Origin: Bacteroidales bacterium
Lineage (GTDB): Bacteria; Bacteroidota; Bacteroidia; Bacteroidales; WCHB1-69
Direction: 5' to 3'
DNA length: 6,887 nt
Assembly: GCA_017394765.1 (NCBI GenBank)
Contig: JAFPXF010000028.1
Coordinates: 1 to 6,887 of the forward strand
The translations under genes and the position numbers were made by a program. Position 1 is the first letter of the stretch; every line of letters starts with the position of its first letter. This document shows positions 1-5,855 of this stretch, piece by piece. Under the pieces are notes generated by a model. The model was not told the origin of the DNA and made no database searches. It saw nothing but the letters and a program-made list of their open reading frames with translations.

Positions 1-312
1 AAACCCAGATATAACTATTGGCATGTCCCCGAAATGTATATCTCCCGCACGGACGATGGGTATAAAGTGATGGATCTTTGGTCTGTAAAATATCATATTC
101 CCCCTACAGTGCCGGTGAAGACATACTACCGTAACGCCTACGGTCTTTACAATATGTGCGGCAACGCGGCGGAGATGGTTGATGAGCGCGGCGTCGCGAT
201 CGGCGGCAGCTGGTACGACCCTGGCTACGACATCCGCATCGACAGCGAGAAGCGCTACGACGGTCCCTCCCCGCTGATCGGCTTCAGGGTAATTGCGGTG
301 CGGAAACGATGA
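1..312 (+). CDS. FGE/SUMF1-fold protein, 3' end only
   Basis: The reading frame is open from base 1, so the start lies upstream of the window and only the last 103 residues are visible. The C-terminal signature of the formylglycine-generating-enzyme (SUMF1/EgtB/PvdO) fold is clear: GLYNMCGNAAEMV, then GGSWYDPGYDIRI, then GFRVI four residues before the RKR end. In true FGEs the segment after GGS carries the two copper-binding cysteines (GGSYMCHRSYC in the Streptomyces enzyme, from memory). Here that segment has no cysteine, and the usual GNVWEW motif is GNAAEMV. The protein therefore probably keeps the fold without sulfatase-activating activity, as many Bacteroidetes members do (including the GldJ/GldK type of lipoprotein). 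Its specific role cannot be told without the N-terminus. No terminator is evident after the TGA, and the next promoter begins about 35 bases later. Confidence 0.8.
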   Translation, partial: KPRYNYWHVPEMYISRTDDGYKVMDLWSVKYHIPPTVPVKTYYRNAYGLYNMCGNAAEMVDERGVAIGGSWYDPGYDIRIDSEKRYDGPSPLIGFRVIAVRKR

Positions 313-346
313 ATTTTCAAGCGTATAATCAGCTCGACCTGTTGCC

Positions 347-374
347 TTGGCAATCCGTGAAAATAGTATCTTTG
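347..374 (+). promoter_or_regulatory. Bacteroidetes-type promoter for the rhamnosidase gene
   Basis: The -7 box TATCTTTG (367-374) matches the Bacteroidetes TAnnTTTG consensus exactly. A TTG at 347-349 gives a 17-base spacer, and an alternative TTG at 342-344 gives 22. Transcription would start around 380, leaving a leader of roughly 20 bases before the ATG at 398. The same 11 bases, TATCTTTGCAG, recur in the promoter at 5777-5807. The TTG at 347 could also be read as an in-frame start codon, but its position as a -33 element and the signal peptide starting at 398 argue against that. Confidence 0.7.
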
Positions 375-397
375 CAGGCATTTTTAATTCGCGCGCA

Positions 398-3178
398 ATG
401 AAAAATAACTCCCTGATACTCTTTTTTATGGTCCTGTTGACGTATGTTGGTGCCTCCGCGCAAGTGAGAATCGTCAATCCCACCGTGGAGATGCAGGACG
501 GCAGCCAACCGCTTTCTACGAATCAGCCCCGTTTCAGCTGGAGATATGCCGATGATGGTTCCGTACAGAATGTGCGGCAGACCTCCTACCGCATCATCGT
601 GAGCTCCACCGAAGAGAACGCCCGCAACAATGTCGGCGACCTATGGGACTCCAAGACCGTTCTTTCCGACCAGATGTTGTACATTTCCTACCAGGGCGAG
701 CCGATGCACAGCCGCGACAAGGGCTACTGGAAGGTCATCACTTCTGTCACCTGTAACGAGACGGGTGGAGAATCCGATAAGAACAAAGCAGGGAGTAAAA
801 CGGTCACAACTACATTGGAAAGCATGGTCAACACGTTTGAAATCAGTTTGTTGGAGCAGGAAGACTGGAGCGCTTTGTGGATTGGGCACGAATTTGACGA
901 TGACAGTTTGGTGCGCAGGACCCGCATTGCGGCTCGTTACCTGCGCAAGGAGTTTCAGCTGCGCGACAACGTCCGTGAGGCGCGACTATACATCTGTGGT
1001 CTCGGACAGTACAGTGCTTTCCTCAACGGCAAAGAGGTTGCGCCGGAAGAGATCTTCAAGCCCGCCCTCTCCGACTACCGCAAGCGGGTCTATTTCAACA
1101 GCTTTGACGTGACCGCGCAGCTGCACAAGGGTGACAATGCCATTGGTGTCATCCTTGCAGCCGGACGCTATTTCGCTATGCGCTACAACCGAGGCGAGAA
1201 CGAGTGGGGTGGCGAGACCCATGTGATGCACTACGGCCGCCCGCGTATGATTGTGCAGCTGGAGGTGACCTACCAGGACTTCACCACCGAGCGCATCGTC
1301 AGCAATGACAGCTGGAAAATCACCAATCAGGGGCCTGTTCGCACGCTCAATGAGTTTGACGGCGAGACCTATGACGCACGCCTCGAACTCGGGGACTGGA
1401 CATCCGCCGGTTACGACGATTCCCAGTGGATACCGGTCTTCGGTGTGCATCCGCCCGAGGGTCCGCTGATGCCACAAAGCAACCCTAACCTCAAGGTGCA
1501 GGACACGGTGCGCCCCATTGCCTTGTTCCAGAAAGGCGACAAATGGATCCTCGACATGGGACAGAACATGGTGGGTTACTTGAATATGCGCGTCCACGGG
1601 CAGCAGACCGGCGACACCGTCACCCTGCGTTTCGGCGAGACCCTCACCCCCGACAATACGCTTTATACCGAAAATCTTCGCGGGGCCGGCTTTACAGACC
1701 GATACATTGCAGGAACGCGCATCAACACATCCATTGCAGAGGCGGGGCGGGCCTCGACTCTGCAATGGCACCCCACATTCACCTACCACGGTTTCCGCTA
1801 TGTGGAAATCTCAGGGATGCGGGACACGCCCGTCCTTAGCGACTTCGAAGGGTATGTGATATATGATGAGATGGCCGTGACCGGCCATTTTGAGACCTCC
1901 GACGATATTATCAACACAGTCTATCATAACGCCTTTTGGGGTATTCGTGGCAACTACCGCAGTATGCCCACCGACTGCCCGCAGCGCGACGAGCGGATGG
2001 GGTGGACCGGTGACCGCACCACCGGCAACTATGGCGAATCCTATATCTTCGACAATCATCGCCTCTACTCCAAGTGGCTTGTCGATGGCGAGGACAGCCA
2101 ATGGCACAGCGGCTCCCTGTCGGATGTGTGGCCGAACTATTGGCGACGCTATACCGACAACATGACCTGGCCCGGGGCGCTCATCACTGTGGCCGATATG
2201 CTCTATACGCGCTATGGCGACATCGAGCCCATCCGTCAGCATTATAACGCCATGAAGAAGTGGATGCTCTATATGAAGCGTAGCTACCTGGTGGACGGTA
2301 TTCTTATCCGCGATTGCTACGGCGACTGGTGCATGCCACCCGAGTCGCTGGAGCTGGTGCATGCCAAGGACCCTTCCCGCATGACAAAACCTGCTGTCAT
2401 CTCCACCCCGTTCTATTGCTATCTCGCGGGCAAGATGAAGCATTTCGCTGCTCTGTTGGGGAAGTCCCAGGATGTCGCGCTCTTCCAAACCGACATCATC
2501 GTGATTACAAAAGCATACAACGACAAATACCTTGATCGTAAGACGGGGCAATATGACAACAGCACCGTCACCGCCAACATCCTGCCATTGGCGTTCGGGA
2601 TGGTTCCGAAAGATTTGGAAGGAAAGGTTTTCGGGAACATCATCGACAAGACTGTGAACGAATTTGACGGGCATGTCTCCACGGGGGTGGTCGGCATCCA
2701 GCAGTTGATGCGCACGCTCACCGACTACGGTCGCGGCGACCTTGCCCTGAAGATCGCGAGCAGCGACACCTACCCGAGCTGGGGCTATATGGCCAAAAAC
2801 GGGGCCACCACTATTTGGGAATTATGGAACGGCAACACCGCCGCCCCTTATATGAACTCAGGCAACCATGTGATGCTCCTCGGAGACCTTGTCTTATGGG
2901 ATTACGAGTACCTTGGAGGTATCCGTGCCAAAGAACCAGGCTATAAGAAAATCCAACTAAAACCGTATCCCATTGAAGGTCTAGACTATGTAAACTGCAC
3001 TTACAAATCCGTTTCTGGTGATATCCAGAGTTCTTGGAAACGCGATGGCAACCGTTTCAACTGGGAAATCATCATCCCTGCGAACACCACCGCAGAAGTG
3101 TGGCTGCCCACCTCTACCGGGTACGAGGTGAAAACTTACGGCAGCGGTCATTGGCGGTTGACATCAACACTGAAATAG
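398..3178 (+). CDS. Secreted alpha-L-rhamnosidase, glycoside hydrolase family 78
   Basis: This is a 926-residue inverting glycosidase that removes terminal alpha-L-rhamnose from plant or bacterial glycans. Residues 1-21 form a signal peptide (MKNNSLILFF... with an ASA|Q cleavage site and no lipobox), so it acts in the periplasm or outside the cell. An Ig/FnIII-like N-domain spans about 25-150 (PRFSW, YRIIVSS, GDLWDS, YWKV). The Bac_rhamnosid_N beta domain spans about 158-350, the second beta domain about 365-475 (LDMGQNMVGY, TLRFGETL), the (alpha/alpha)6 catalytic barrel about 485-830, and the C-terminal beta domain 835-926 (GYKKIQLKP). The barrel keeps the acidic motif DCPQRDERMGWTGD (526-539, with Glu532 the likely general acid) and TTIWELWNG with Glu808 the likely base. 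Length and order are normal for the family, so it looks intact and active. The frame extends 17 codons upstream to a TTG, but that stretch overlaps the promoter and would bury the signal peptide. Substrate specificity is not predictable. Confidence 0.95.
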   Translation: MKNNSLILFFMVLLTYVGASAQVRIVNPTVEMQDGSQPLSTNQPRFSWRYADDGSVQNVRQTSYRIIVSSTEENARNNVGDLWDSKTVLSDQMLYISYQGEPMHSRDKGYWKVITSVTCNETGGESDKNKAGSKTVTTTLESMVNTFEISLLEQEDWSALWIGHEFDDDSLVRRTRIAARYLRKEFQLRDNVREARLYICGLGQYSAFLNGKEVAPEEIFKPALSDYRKRVYFNSFDVTAQLHKGDNAIGVILAAGRYFAMRYNRGENEWGGETHVMHYGRPRMIVQLEVTYQDFTTERIVSNDSWKITNQGPVRTLNEFDGETYDARLELGDWTSAGYDDSQWIPVFGVHPPEGPLMPQSNPNLKVQDTVRPIALFQKGDKWILDMGQNMVGYLNMRVHGQQTGDTVTLRFGETLTPDNTLYTENLRGAGFTDRYIAGTRINTSIAEAGRASTLQWHPTFTYHGFRYVEISGMRDTPVLSDFEGYVIYDEMAVTGHFETSDDIINTVYHNAFWGIRGNYRSMPTDCPQRDERMGWTGDRTTGNYGESYIFDNHRLYSKWLVDGEDSQWHSGSLSDVWPNYWRRYTDNMTWPGALITVADMLYTRYGDIEPIRQHYNAMKKWMLYMKRSYLVDGILIRDCYGDWCMPPESLELVHAKDPSRMTKPAVISTPFYCYLAGKMKHFAALLGKSQDVALFQTDIIVITKAYNDKYLDRKTGQYDNSTVTANILPLAFGMVPKDLEGKVFGNIIDKTVNEFDGHVSTGVVGIQQLMRTLTDYGRGDLALKIASSDTYPSWGYMAKNGATTIWELWNGNTAAPYMNSGNHVMLLGDLVLWDYEYLGGIRAKEPGYKKIQLKPYPIEGLDYVNCTYKSVSGDIQSSWKRDGNRFNWEIIIPANTTAEVWLPTSTGYEVKTYGSGHWRLTSTLK

Positions 3179-3245
3179 GCTGCGGAAAAATTTCCTCGCA
3201 TTTATACTCTCATTATTCTGAAAAAGAACCAAACTATATACCACA

Positions 3246-3593
3246 ATGATCAAGAACAAGCAAGACATTCGGACTGAAACCGTGGAGAACAGCGGCAACA
3301 TTGAAGGCCGAATCAGCAAAGACATCATCCTCACGCCGGCGGAGATGCTGGAGCGCGCGTCGATGTTCAACATCATCACCCTCCCGTCTGGCAGCCGCAT
3401 TAAGGAGCACCCGCATATCGAAGATGCCGAGATCTACTACATCCTGGAAGGGGAGGCGGAAGTCACCGACAATGACCGGACCGCCATTATGCGCGCCGGC
3501 GACGTGATGTTCACCGGCAACGGCGCCCGTCACAGCATCGCCAACCACAGCGGGAAAGACGTGAAGTTTTTAGCGTGCATATTGAGAATGTAG
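3246..3593 (+). CDS. Small single-domain cupin protein
   Basis: This 115-residue protein has a single conserved beta-barrel cupin domain and no signal peptide, so it should be cytoplasmic. Cupin motif 1, G-x5-H-x-H-x4-E-x6-G, is perfect at residues 49-69, giving metal ligands His55, His57 and Glu62. Motif 2 at 85-100 (GDVMFTGNGARHSIAN) supplies the fourth ligand, His96, but has Gly in place of the usual Pro. The protein should bind a divalent metal. Small cupins of this type range from sugar isomerases and dioxygenases to simple ligand sensors, so the reaction is not assignable. It begins 67 bp after the rhamnosidase stop with no recognisable TAnnTTTG box between them. Co-transcription is therefore possible, and a role in handling a released sugar is only inference. 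The start ATG has no clear Shine-Dalgarno, as is usual in this phylum. The stop lies in a heptad-like repeat. Confidence 0.85.
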   Translation: MIKNKQDIRTETVENSGNIEGRISKDIILTPAEMLERASMFNIITLPSGSRIKEHPHIEDAEIYYILEGEAEVTDNDRTAIMRAGDVMFTGNGARHSIANHSGKDVKFLACILRM

Positions 3594-3619
3594 AATGAAG
3601 AATATGGTGTATTTTTTTT
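3578..3619 (+). terminator. Possible weak terminator after the cupin gene
   Basis: CATATT (3578-3583) can pair with AATATG (3601-3606), and a run of eight T follows at 3612-3619. The stem is AT-rich and short with a 17-base loop that includes the stop codon, and five bases separate it from the T run. It is a marginal intrinsic terminator. Confidence 0.25.
3587..3607 (+). repeat. Short degenerate heptad run at the cupin stop codon
   Basis: Three successive 7-base units read AATGTAG, AATGAAG and AATATGG. The first contains the cupin stop codon (TAG, 3591-3593). The unit AATGAAG recurs at 5821-5827, at the head of a longer run of the same kind in front of the membrane-protein gene. Three units alone could be chance. 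The match to the other run is what makes it worth recording. Confidence 0.4.
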
Positions 3620-3656
3620 CCTGTTTTGCGCTTTTGAATGATTAAATGCAATAGAT

Positions 3657-3922
3657 GTGAAAAAGTTGAGACTTCGGGTGGTTTTTGGTGTCGTGACGAT
3701 AGTCCGTTTATCCTGCTCCACCACATGCAACAGTGCACCAAAGATCAGTGGGCAGGACCGGCTTCCGCCGCTTTCAGAACGGTATGTCACCCTTGACAGC
3801 ATTATGAACGAAGGCTGGCAGCTCTACTTTTCGGAACGCGTGAGCTGGATTGCCTCCGACCTCGTTTTGGAAAAATCGACATGGAGGAAATTGGCGGTTC
3901 GTTGACTTGGCGGCCTGTAGAG
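3657..3922 (+). pseudogene. Probable remnant of a secreted or lipoprotein gene, frameshifted and truncated
   Basis: A frame opening with GTG at 3657 gives MKKLRLRVVFGVVTIV..SCSTTC, a degraded signal-peptide-like start with Cys at 20 and 24. A well-formed protein segment follows: LDSIMNEGWQLYFSERVSW, then IASDLVLEK. It stops soon after, at 3903-3905. In the -1 frame the text continues sensibly as IDMEEIGGSLTWRPVE (3875-3922). One extra A in the five-A tract at 3871-3875 would join the two into LVLEKIDMEEIGGSLTW, so a single-base loss in a homopolymer is the simplest reading. After about 3922 the protein-like text ends and the palindromic repeat cluster begins, so the 3' part of the gene is missing. 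There is no ATG start (ATG at 3655 is followed directly by TGA) and no clear promoter. I do not recognise the family. A short real gene ending at 3905 is the alternative. Confidence 0.5.
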
Positions 3923-4006
3923 CCCCACACCCGTTTCGCGGCGAGCAACGAACACCCTCGTCTCAACCTTCTCCCGCGTCGCGACTTTCCCGCGCACGCA
4001 CCCCTC

Positions 4007-4047
4007 CCAGGGGTTAAAGCGCGAGGAACAAGCGCTTTAACCCCTGG
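4007..4047. repeat. Long palindromic element, copy A, with 16-bp arms
   Basis: Perfect 16-base arms at 4007-4022 (CCAGGGGTTAAAGCGC) and 4032-4047 enclose a 9-base loop. This is the strongest hairpin in the window. It lacks a T run, so it is not a standard terminator. Bases 4008-4024 match 6374-6390 at 14 of 17 positions, and 4039-4050 match 6399-6410 at 10 of 12. It is therefore a diverged sibling of the element in front of the BlaI-family gene. Confidence 0.75.
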
Positions 4048-4060
4048 CTACCGAGCTCTT

Positions 4061-4074
4061 GCCCCTGCCGGGGC
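4061..4074. repeat. Small GC-rich hairpin
   Basis: GCCCC and GGGGC arms enclose a TGCC loop. It sits 13 bases beyond copy A of the palindromic element and is probably part of the same repeat unit, occupying the place of the second hairpin of copy B (6401-6427). Confidence 0.5.
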
Positions 4075-4112
4075 CGCTCAATGAAAACTTTTAACTATTA
4101 TCTTTCCTCTAT

Positions 4113-4127
4113 TGTCCCGGAGGGACA
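4113..4127. repeat. Triloop hairpin TGTCCC-GGA-GGGACA
   Basis: A perfect 6-bp stem with a 3-base loop lies directly before the 65-bp tandem repeat. It belongs to the same palindrome cluster. No function is evident. Confidence 0.5.
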
Positions 4128-4129
4128 TC

Positions 4130-4259
4130 CTCTCAATAACCCCACATAAGCGACGAAGGAGCGCAATGTGGGGATGGATGACGGTACCGACACTCTCTCA
4201 ATAACCCCACACAAGCGATGAAGGAGCGGAGTGTGGGGATGGATGACGGTACTGATACC
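4130..4259. repeat. 65-bp tandem duplication, each unit holding a hairpin
   Basis: Two adjacent units, 4130-4194 and 4195-4259, agree at 58 of 65 positions, and the first five bases (CTCTC) of a third follow at 4260. Each unit holds an 8-bp inverted repeat with an 18-base loop: CCCCACAT/ATGTGGGG (4140-4147 and 4166-4173) and CCCCACAC/GTGTGGGG (4205-4212 and 4231-4238). Two of the seven differences are a paired change, T-A to C-G, at the loop end of the stem, so the hairpin is preserved while the sequence drifts. The two-copy count and the internal palindrome rule out a CRISPR array. Confidence 0.85.
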
Positions 4260-4395
4260 CTCTCGCGGCGTGGGAGTCGTTGCTTAAGATGCCTGGAACT
4301 TGCTCGCCGCGAAAGGGAGGCGTTGGAAAAGAAGCGTTGCTTGGAGAACTGTTACTACCGGCCTTGTGCCATCATGTATATAAGTACCTTTTTTT

Positions 4396-4493
4396 AGTGA
4401 ACAGTGAGCAGTGAACAGTGAGACTTGAGACCATAGACCTTAGACTTGAGACTTTAGACCGTAAATCGCACGTCGTACATCGCACATCGTCAT
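4396..4493. repeat. Heptanucleotide repeat array, 14 in-phase units in three families
   Basis: From AGTGAAC at 4396 the sequence divides without a break into 7-base units: AGTGAAC, AGTGAGC, AGTGAAC, AGTGAGA; CTTGAGA, CCATAGA, CCTTAGA, CTTGAGA, CTTTAGA, CCGTAAA; TCGCACG, TCGTACA, TCGCACA, TCGTCAT. The first 13 all have A at position 5. The last unit (4487-4493) contains the reverse-strand stop codon (4490-4492) of the YARHG gene. Such arrays resemble the short tandemly repeated heptamers described in cyanobacteria. I infer slippage and local duplication as the origin. No reading frame, promoter or terminator is associated with the array. Confidence 0.85.
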
Positions 4494-5698
4494 TTCCAGA
4501 ATTCAACCCACTTCTTCTCCTCTGAACTCAGCGTTTCCATATTGGCCTTGTAATCGGGGTTGGGCAGATACCATTCGGTGGATTCAAAATAGTCCTGCTT
4601 TTTTTTGCTTCTAAAGATGTGGCCGCGATAGGCGAAGGGCAGGTTCTTCAGGATGCGGCGCTGGAAACGGGTGTATTGCATGGTGTCCTCCGCTGATTTT
4701 TGGGAAAAGCCGGAAAACCTGCGAACAAAATAGCCTTCTTTGGATAGTGCGGTCATCAAGCCATTCGATAATGTCCCATAATCTTCTTCTCTATAACTCC
4801 AAAAATAGCTCCAGTAATTACGTTTGTAGATATGCAAATCTCCTTCGGGATGGAAATTAGCCTTGTGGAAAGAGAGTCCGCCTTCCTGAATATGGAAGTT
4901 GGGGCAAGTCATTCTGTTGAGATCCTCATACCAACTCCAGATGCTATCCACGGAGGTTTTCCCTCTGCCGGTGAAAACCCATTCGTCTGCCGTCTTGAAA
5001 AAGTCGGGGCGGATCATGAATGACTCGCGGTCGCCCATGTTGATGTTCAGTGTGAAATCATCGATTTGGTGGTTGGCCCAGCGGTTGGCAGCGGTCAGCA
5101 CGTAAAAGAAATAGAATTCATACTCTTGGGAGAACGAGAGGTCATAGTCGTAGGTGTGCTGGATGATGTTCAATCCATGGCGGAATTTGGCCTTGAAGTG
5201 ATAGACGTAGTCAATGGGCATACCAGGCGGATGCGGGCAGGCAGCCAGTGTGTCCCGGATTCGCTGAGCCGTCCAATCCGTGAACTTACCGTTGACGTAA
5301 TATTGCGAGAAAGTATAAGTATCATCCATATAACAACACCCTCTGTCCACATGAGCGATTTCATAGATGAGCGGATCGCCGTTTACCACCACCTTGAAGT
5401 TTCGGATGTGAGGGTGTTTCGGGAGCATCTTCAAAGCGTCCGCCATGCTGTTGTAAGGCGACTGGGCCTCAAAACCGACCAGCAGTTCCTTTTCGCCCAC
5501 GGGGTTGAAGAACTCGTAATAGACGGTCACCTCCAAGTGGTCGCCCACCCGGTTGAGGGTCAGTATCTCCTTCTTCACGCTGATGTCGGTCTCCGTAATC
5601 GGGATCAGCTGGTTGCCGGAAGCGTAAAATACGCCATCGTTAGCGGTAGCGAAAAATGCTGAGAGACAGCTGAATATGACAATAATAAGTTTTCTCAT
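4490..5698 (-). CDS. Secreted DUF4424-like protein with C-terminal YARHG domain
   Basis: This 402-residue protein starts with an Sec signal peptide (MRKLIIVIFSCLSAFFATA|N, residues 1-19), so it should be exported to the periplasm or cell surface. The mature N-terminus (NDGVFYASGNQLIPITETDI, then VTVYYEFFNP and LLVGFEA) resembles DUF4424, a beta-rich bacterial domain of unknown function found after signal peptides. The body (about 20-330) is rich in aromatic residues. Residues 352-381 (NLPFAYRGHIFRSKKKQDYF, then WYLPNPDY) match the YARHG domain, with FAYRGHIF standing where the consensus is roughly YARHGYxF. YARHG is a presumed extracellular domain without known activity. No catalytic motif, anchor or sorting signal is seen. 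The start is well fixed by the signal peptide and by a promoter-like sequence about 21 bases upstream. The gene is divergent from the membrane-protein gene, and its stop codon sits inside the heptad array. Confidence 0.8.
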   Translation of the reverse strand: MRKLIIVIFSCLSAFFATANDGVFYASGNQLIPITETDISVKKEILTLNRVGDHLEVTVYYEFFNPVGEKELLVGFEAQSPYNSMADALKMLPKHPHIRNFKVVVNGDPLIYEIAHVDRGCCYMDDTYTFSQYYVNGKFTDWTAQRIRDTLAACPHPPGMPIDYVYHFKAKFRHGLNIIQHTYDYDLSFSQEYEFYFFYVLTAANRWANHQIDDFTLNINMGDRESFMIRPDFFKTADEWVFTGRGKTSVDSIWSWYEDLNRMTCPNFHIQEGGLSFHKANFHPEGDLHIYKRNYWSYFWSYREEDYGTLSNGLMTALSKEGYFVRRFSGFSQKSAEDTMQYTRFQRRILKNLPFAYRGHIFRSKKKQDYFESTEWYLPNPDYKANMETLSSEEKKWVEFWK

Positions 5699-5719
5699 AA
5701 CGGATTTGGTTTGCAGGTG

Positions 5720-5748
5720 CGAAATTACGAAAAATATTTTTTTCTCAA
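5720..5748 (-). promoter_or_regulatory. Probable promoter for the YARHG-domain gene
   Basis: On the minus strand, TTG (5748-5746) is followed after 18 bases by TAATTTCG (5727-5720), one mismatch from TAnnTTTG. The box ends about 21 bases from the ATG at 5698, a leader length similar to that of the rhamnosidase gene. The surroundings are very AT-rich, so chance matches are possible. Confidence 0.45.
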
Positions 5749-5776
5749 CGAATGCAATATAAAACTAATTTTTTCG

Positions 5777-5807
5777 TTGTATGATTAAAAAATAAATTAT
5801 ATCTTTG
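5777..5807 (+). promoter_or_regulatory. Bacteroidetes-type promoter for the membrane-protein gene
   Basis: TTG (5777-5779), a 20-base spacer and TATCTTTG (5800-5807) fit the Bacteroidetes consensus exactly. The flanking AT-rich run and the shared TATCTTTGCAG with the promoter at 347-374 add weight. It lies in the 144-bp gap between the two divergent genes, so the two promoters are about 30 bases apart, back to back. Confidence 0.75.
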
Positions 5808-5820
5808 CAGCGCCAATTTA

Positions 5821-5855
5821 AATGAAGAATTAAAAATGATGAATGATGAATGGTA
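5821..5855 (+). repeat. Heptad run overlapping the start of the membrane-protein gene
   Basis: Five 7-base units follow in phase: AATGAAG, AATTAAA, AATGATG, AATGATG, AATGGTA. The fourth unit supplies the likely start codon (ATG 5843-5845, with another ATG at 5846). Because 7 is not a multiple of 3, gain or loss of one unit inside the gene would shift which ATG is in frame. Confidence 0.5.

Larger units (their letters stand above)
3934..4314. repeat. Distant perfect 15-bp inverted repeat
   Basis: TTTCGCGGCGAGCAA at 3934-3948 is the exact reverse complement of 4300-4314, with mismatches immediately beyond both ends. The right copy is also one arm of a local hairpin, because TCGCGGCG at 4263-4270 pairs with CGCCGCGA at 4305-4312. 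The two 15-mers bracket nearly the whole palindrome cluster. I see no target-site duplication outside them, so they are better read as two oppositely oriented copies of one dispersed repeat than as transposon ends. Confidence 0.55.
3921..4320. repeat. Intergenic mosaic of short palindromic repeats
   Basis: This gene-free stretch contains at least five hairpin-forming palindromes, a 65-bp tandem duplication and a pair of distant inverted 15-mers, listed separately below. Frames that cross it translate to low-complexity Pro/Gly/Arg text with no family resemblance. No transposase, target-site duplication or tRNA is visible. It resembles a cluster of REP-like elements that has built up at the broken end of the preceding pseudogene. 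The remaining stretch from 4321 to 4395, up to the heptad array, shows nothing I can identify apart from seven T at 4389-4395. Confidence 0.6.

Noticed and set aside
986..2674. Long open frames antisense to the rhamnosidase gene (986-1789 and 1811-2674, minus strand)
   Set aside because: They mirror a GC-rich coding gene with strong family motifs. Their translations show no domain, signal peptide or plausible start context, so they are shadows of the real frame.
3181..3204. Terminator after the rhamnosidase gene (GGAAA-AA-TTTCC followed by TTTAT)
   Set aside because: The stem is five weak pairs with a two-base gap, too small to form a hairpin, and there is no real T run. It does not support a transcript end between the rhamnosidase and cupin genes.
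3881..4084. A forward frame across the palindrome cluster as a standalone small gene
   Set aside because: Its first codons look like the frameshifted tail of the remnant gene, and the rest is translated repeat DNA with Pro/Arg/Gly-rich text and no conserved motif.
4130..4260. CRISPR-like array
   Set aside because: There are only two directly adjacent 65-bp units with no variable spacers and no cas genes. It is a simple tandem duplication.
3934..4314. Insertion sequence or complete mobile element
   Set aside because: There are inverted 15-mers but no transposase frame, no target-site duplication and nothing protein-like between them.
5066..5662. Forward open frame of 198 codons antisense to the YARHG gene
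   Set aside because: The minus-strand frame has a signal peptide, a promoter and two recognisable domains. The forward frame has none of these.
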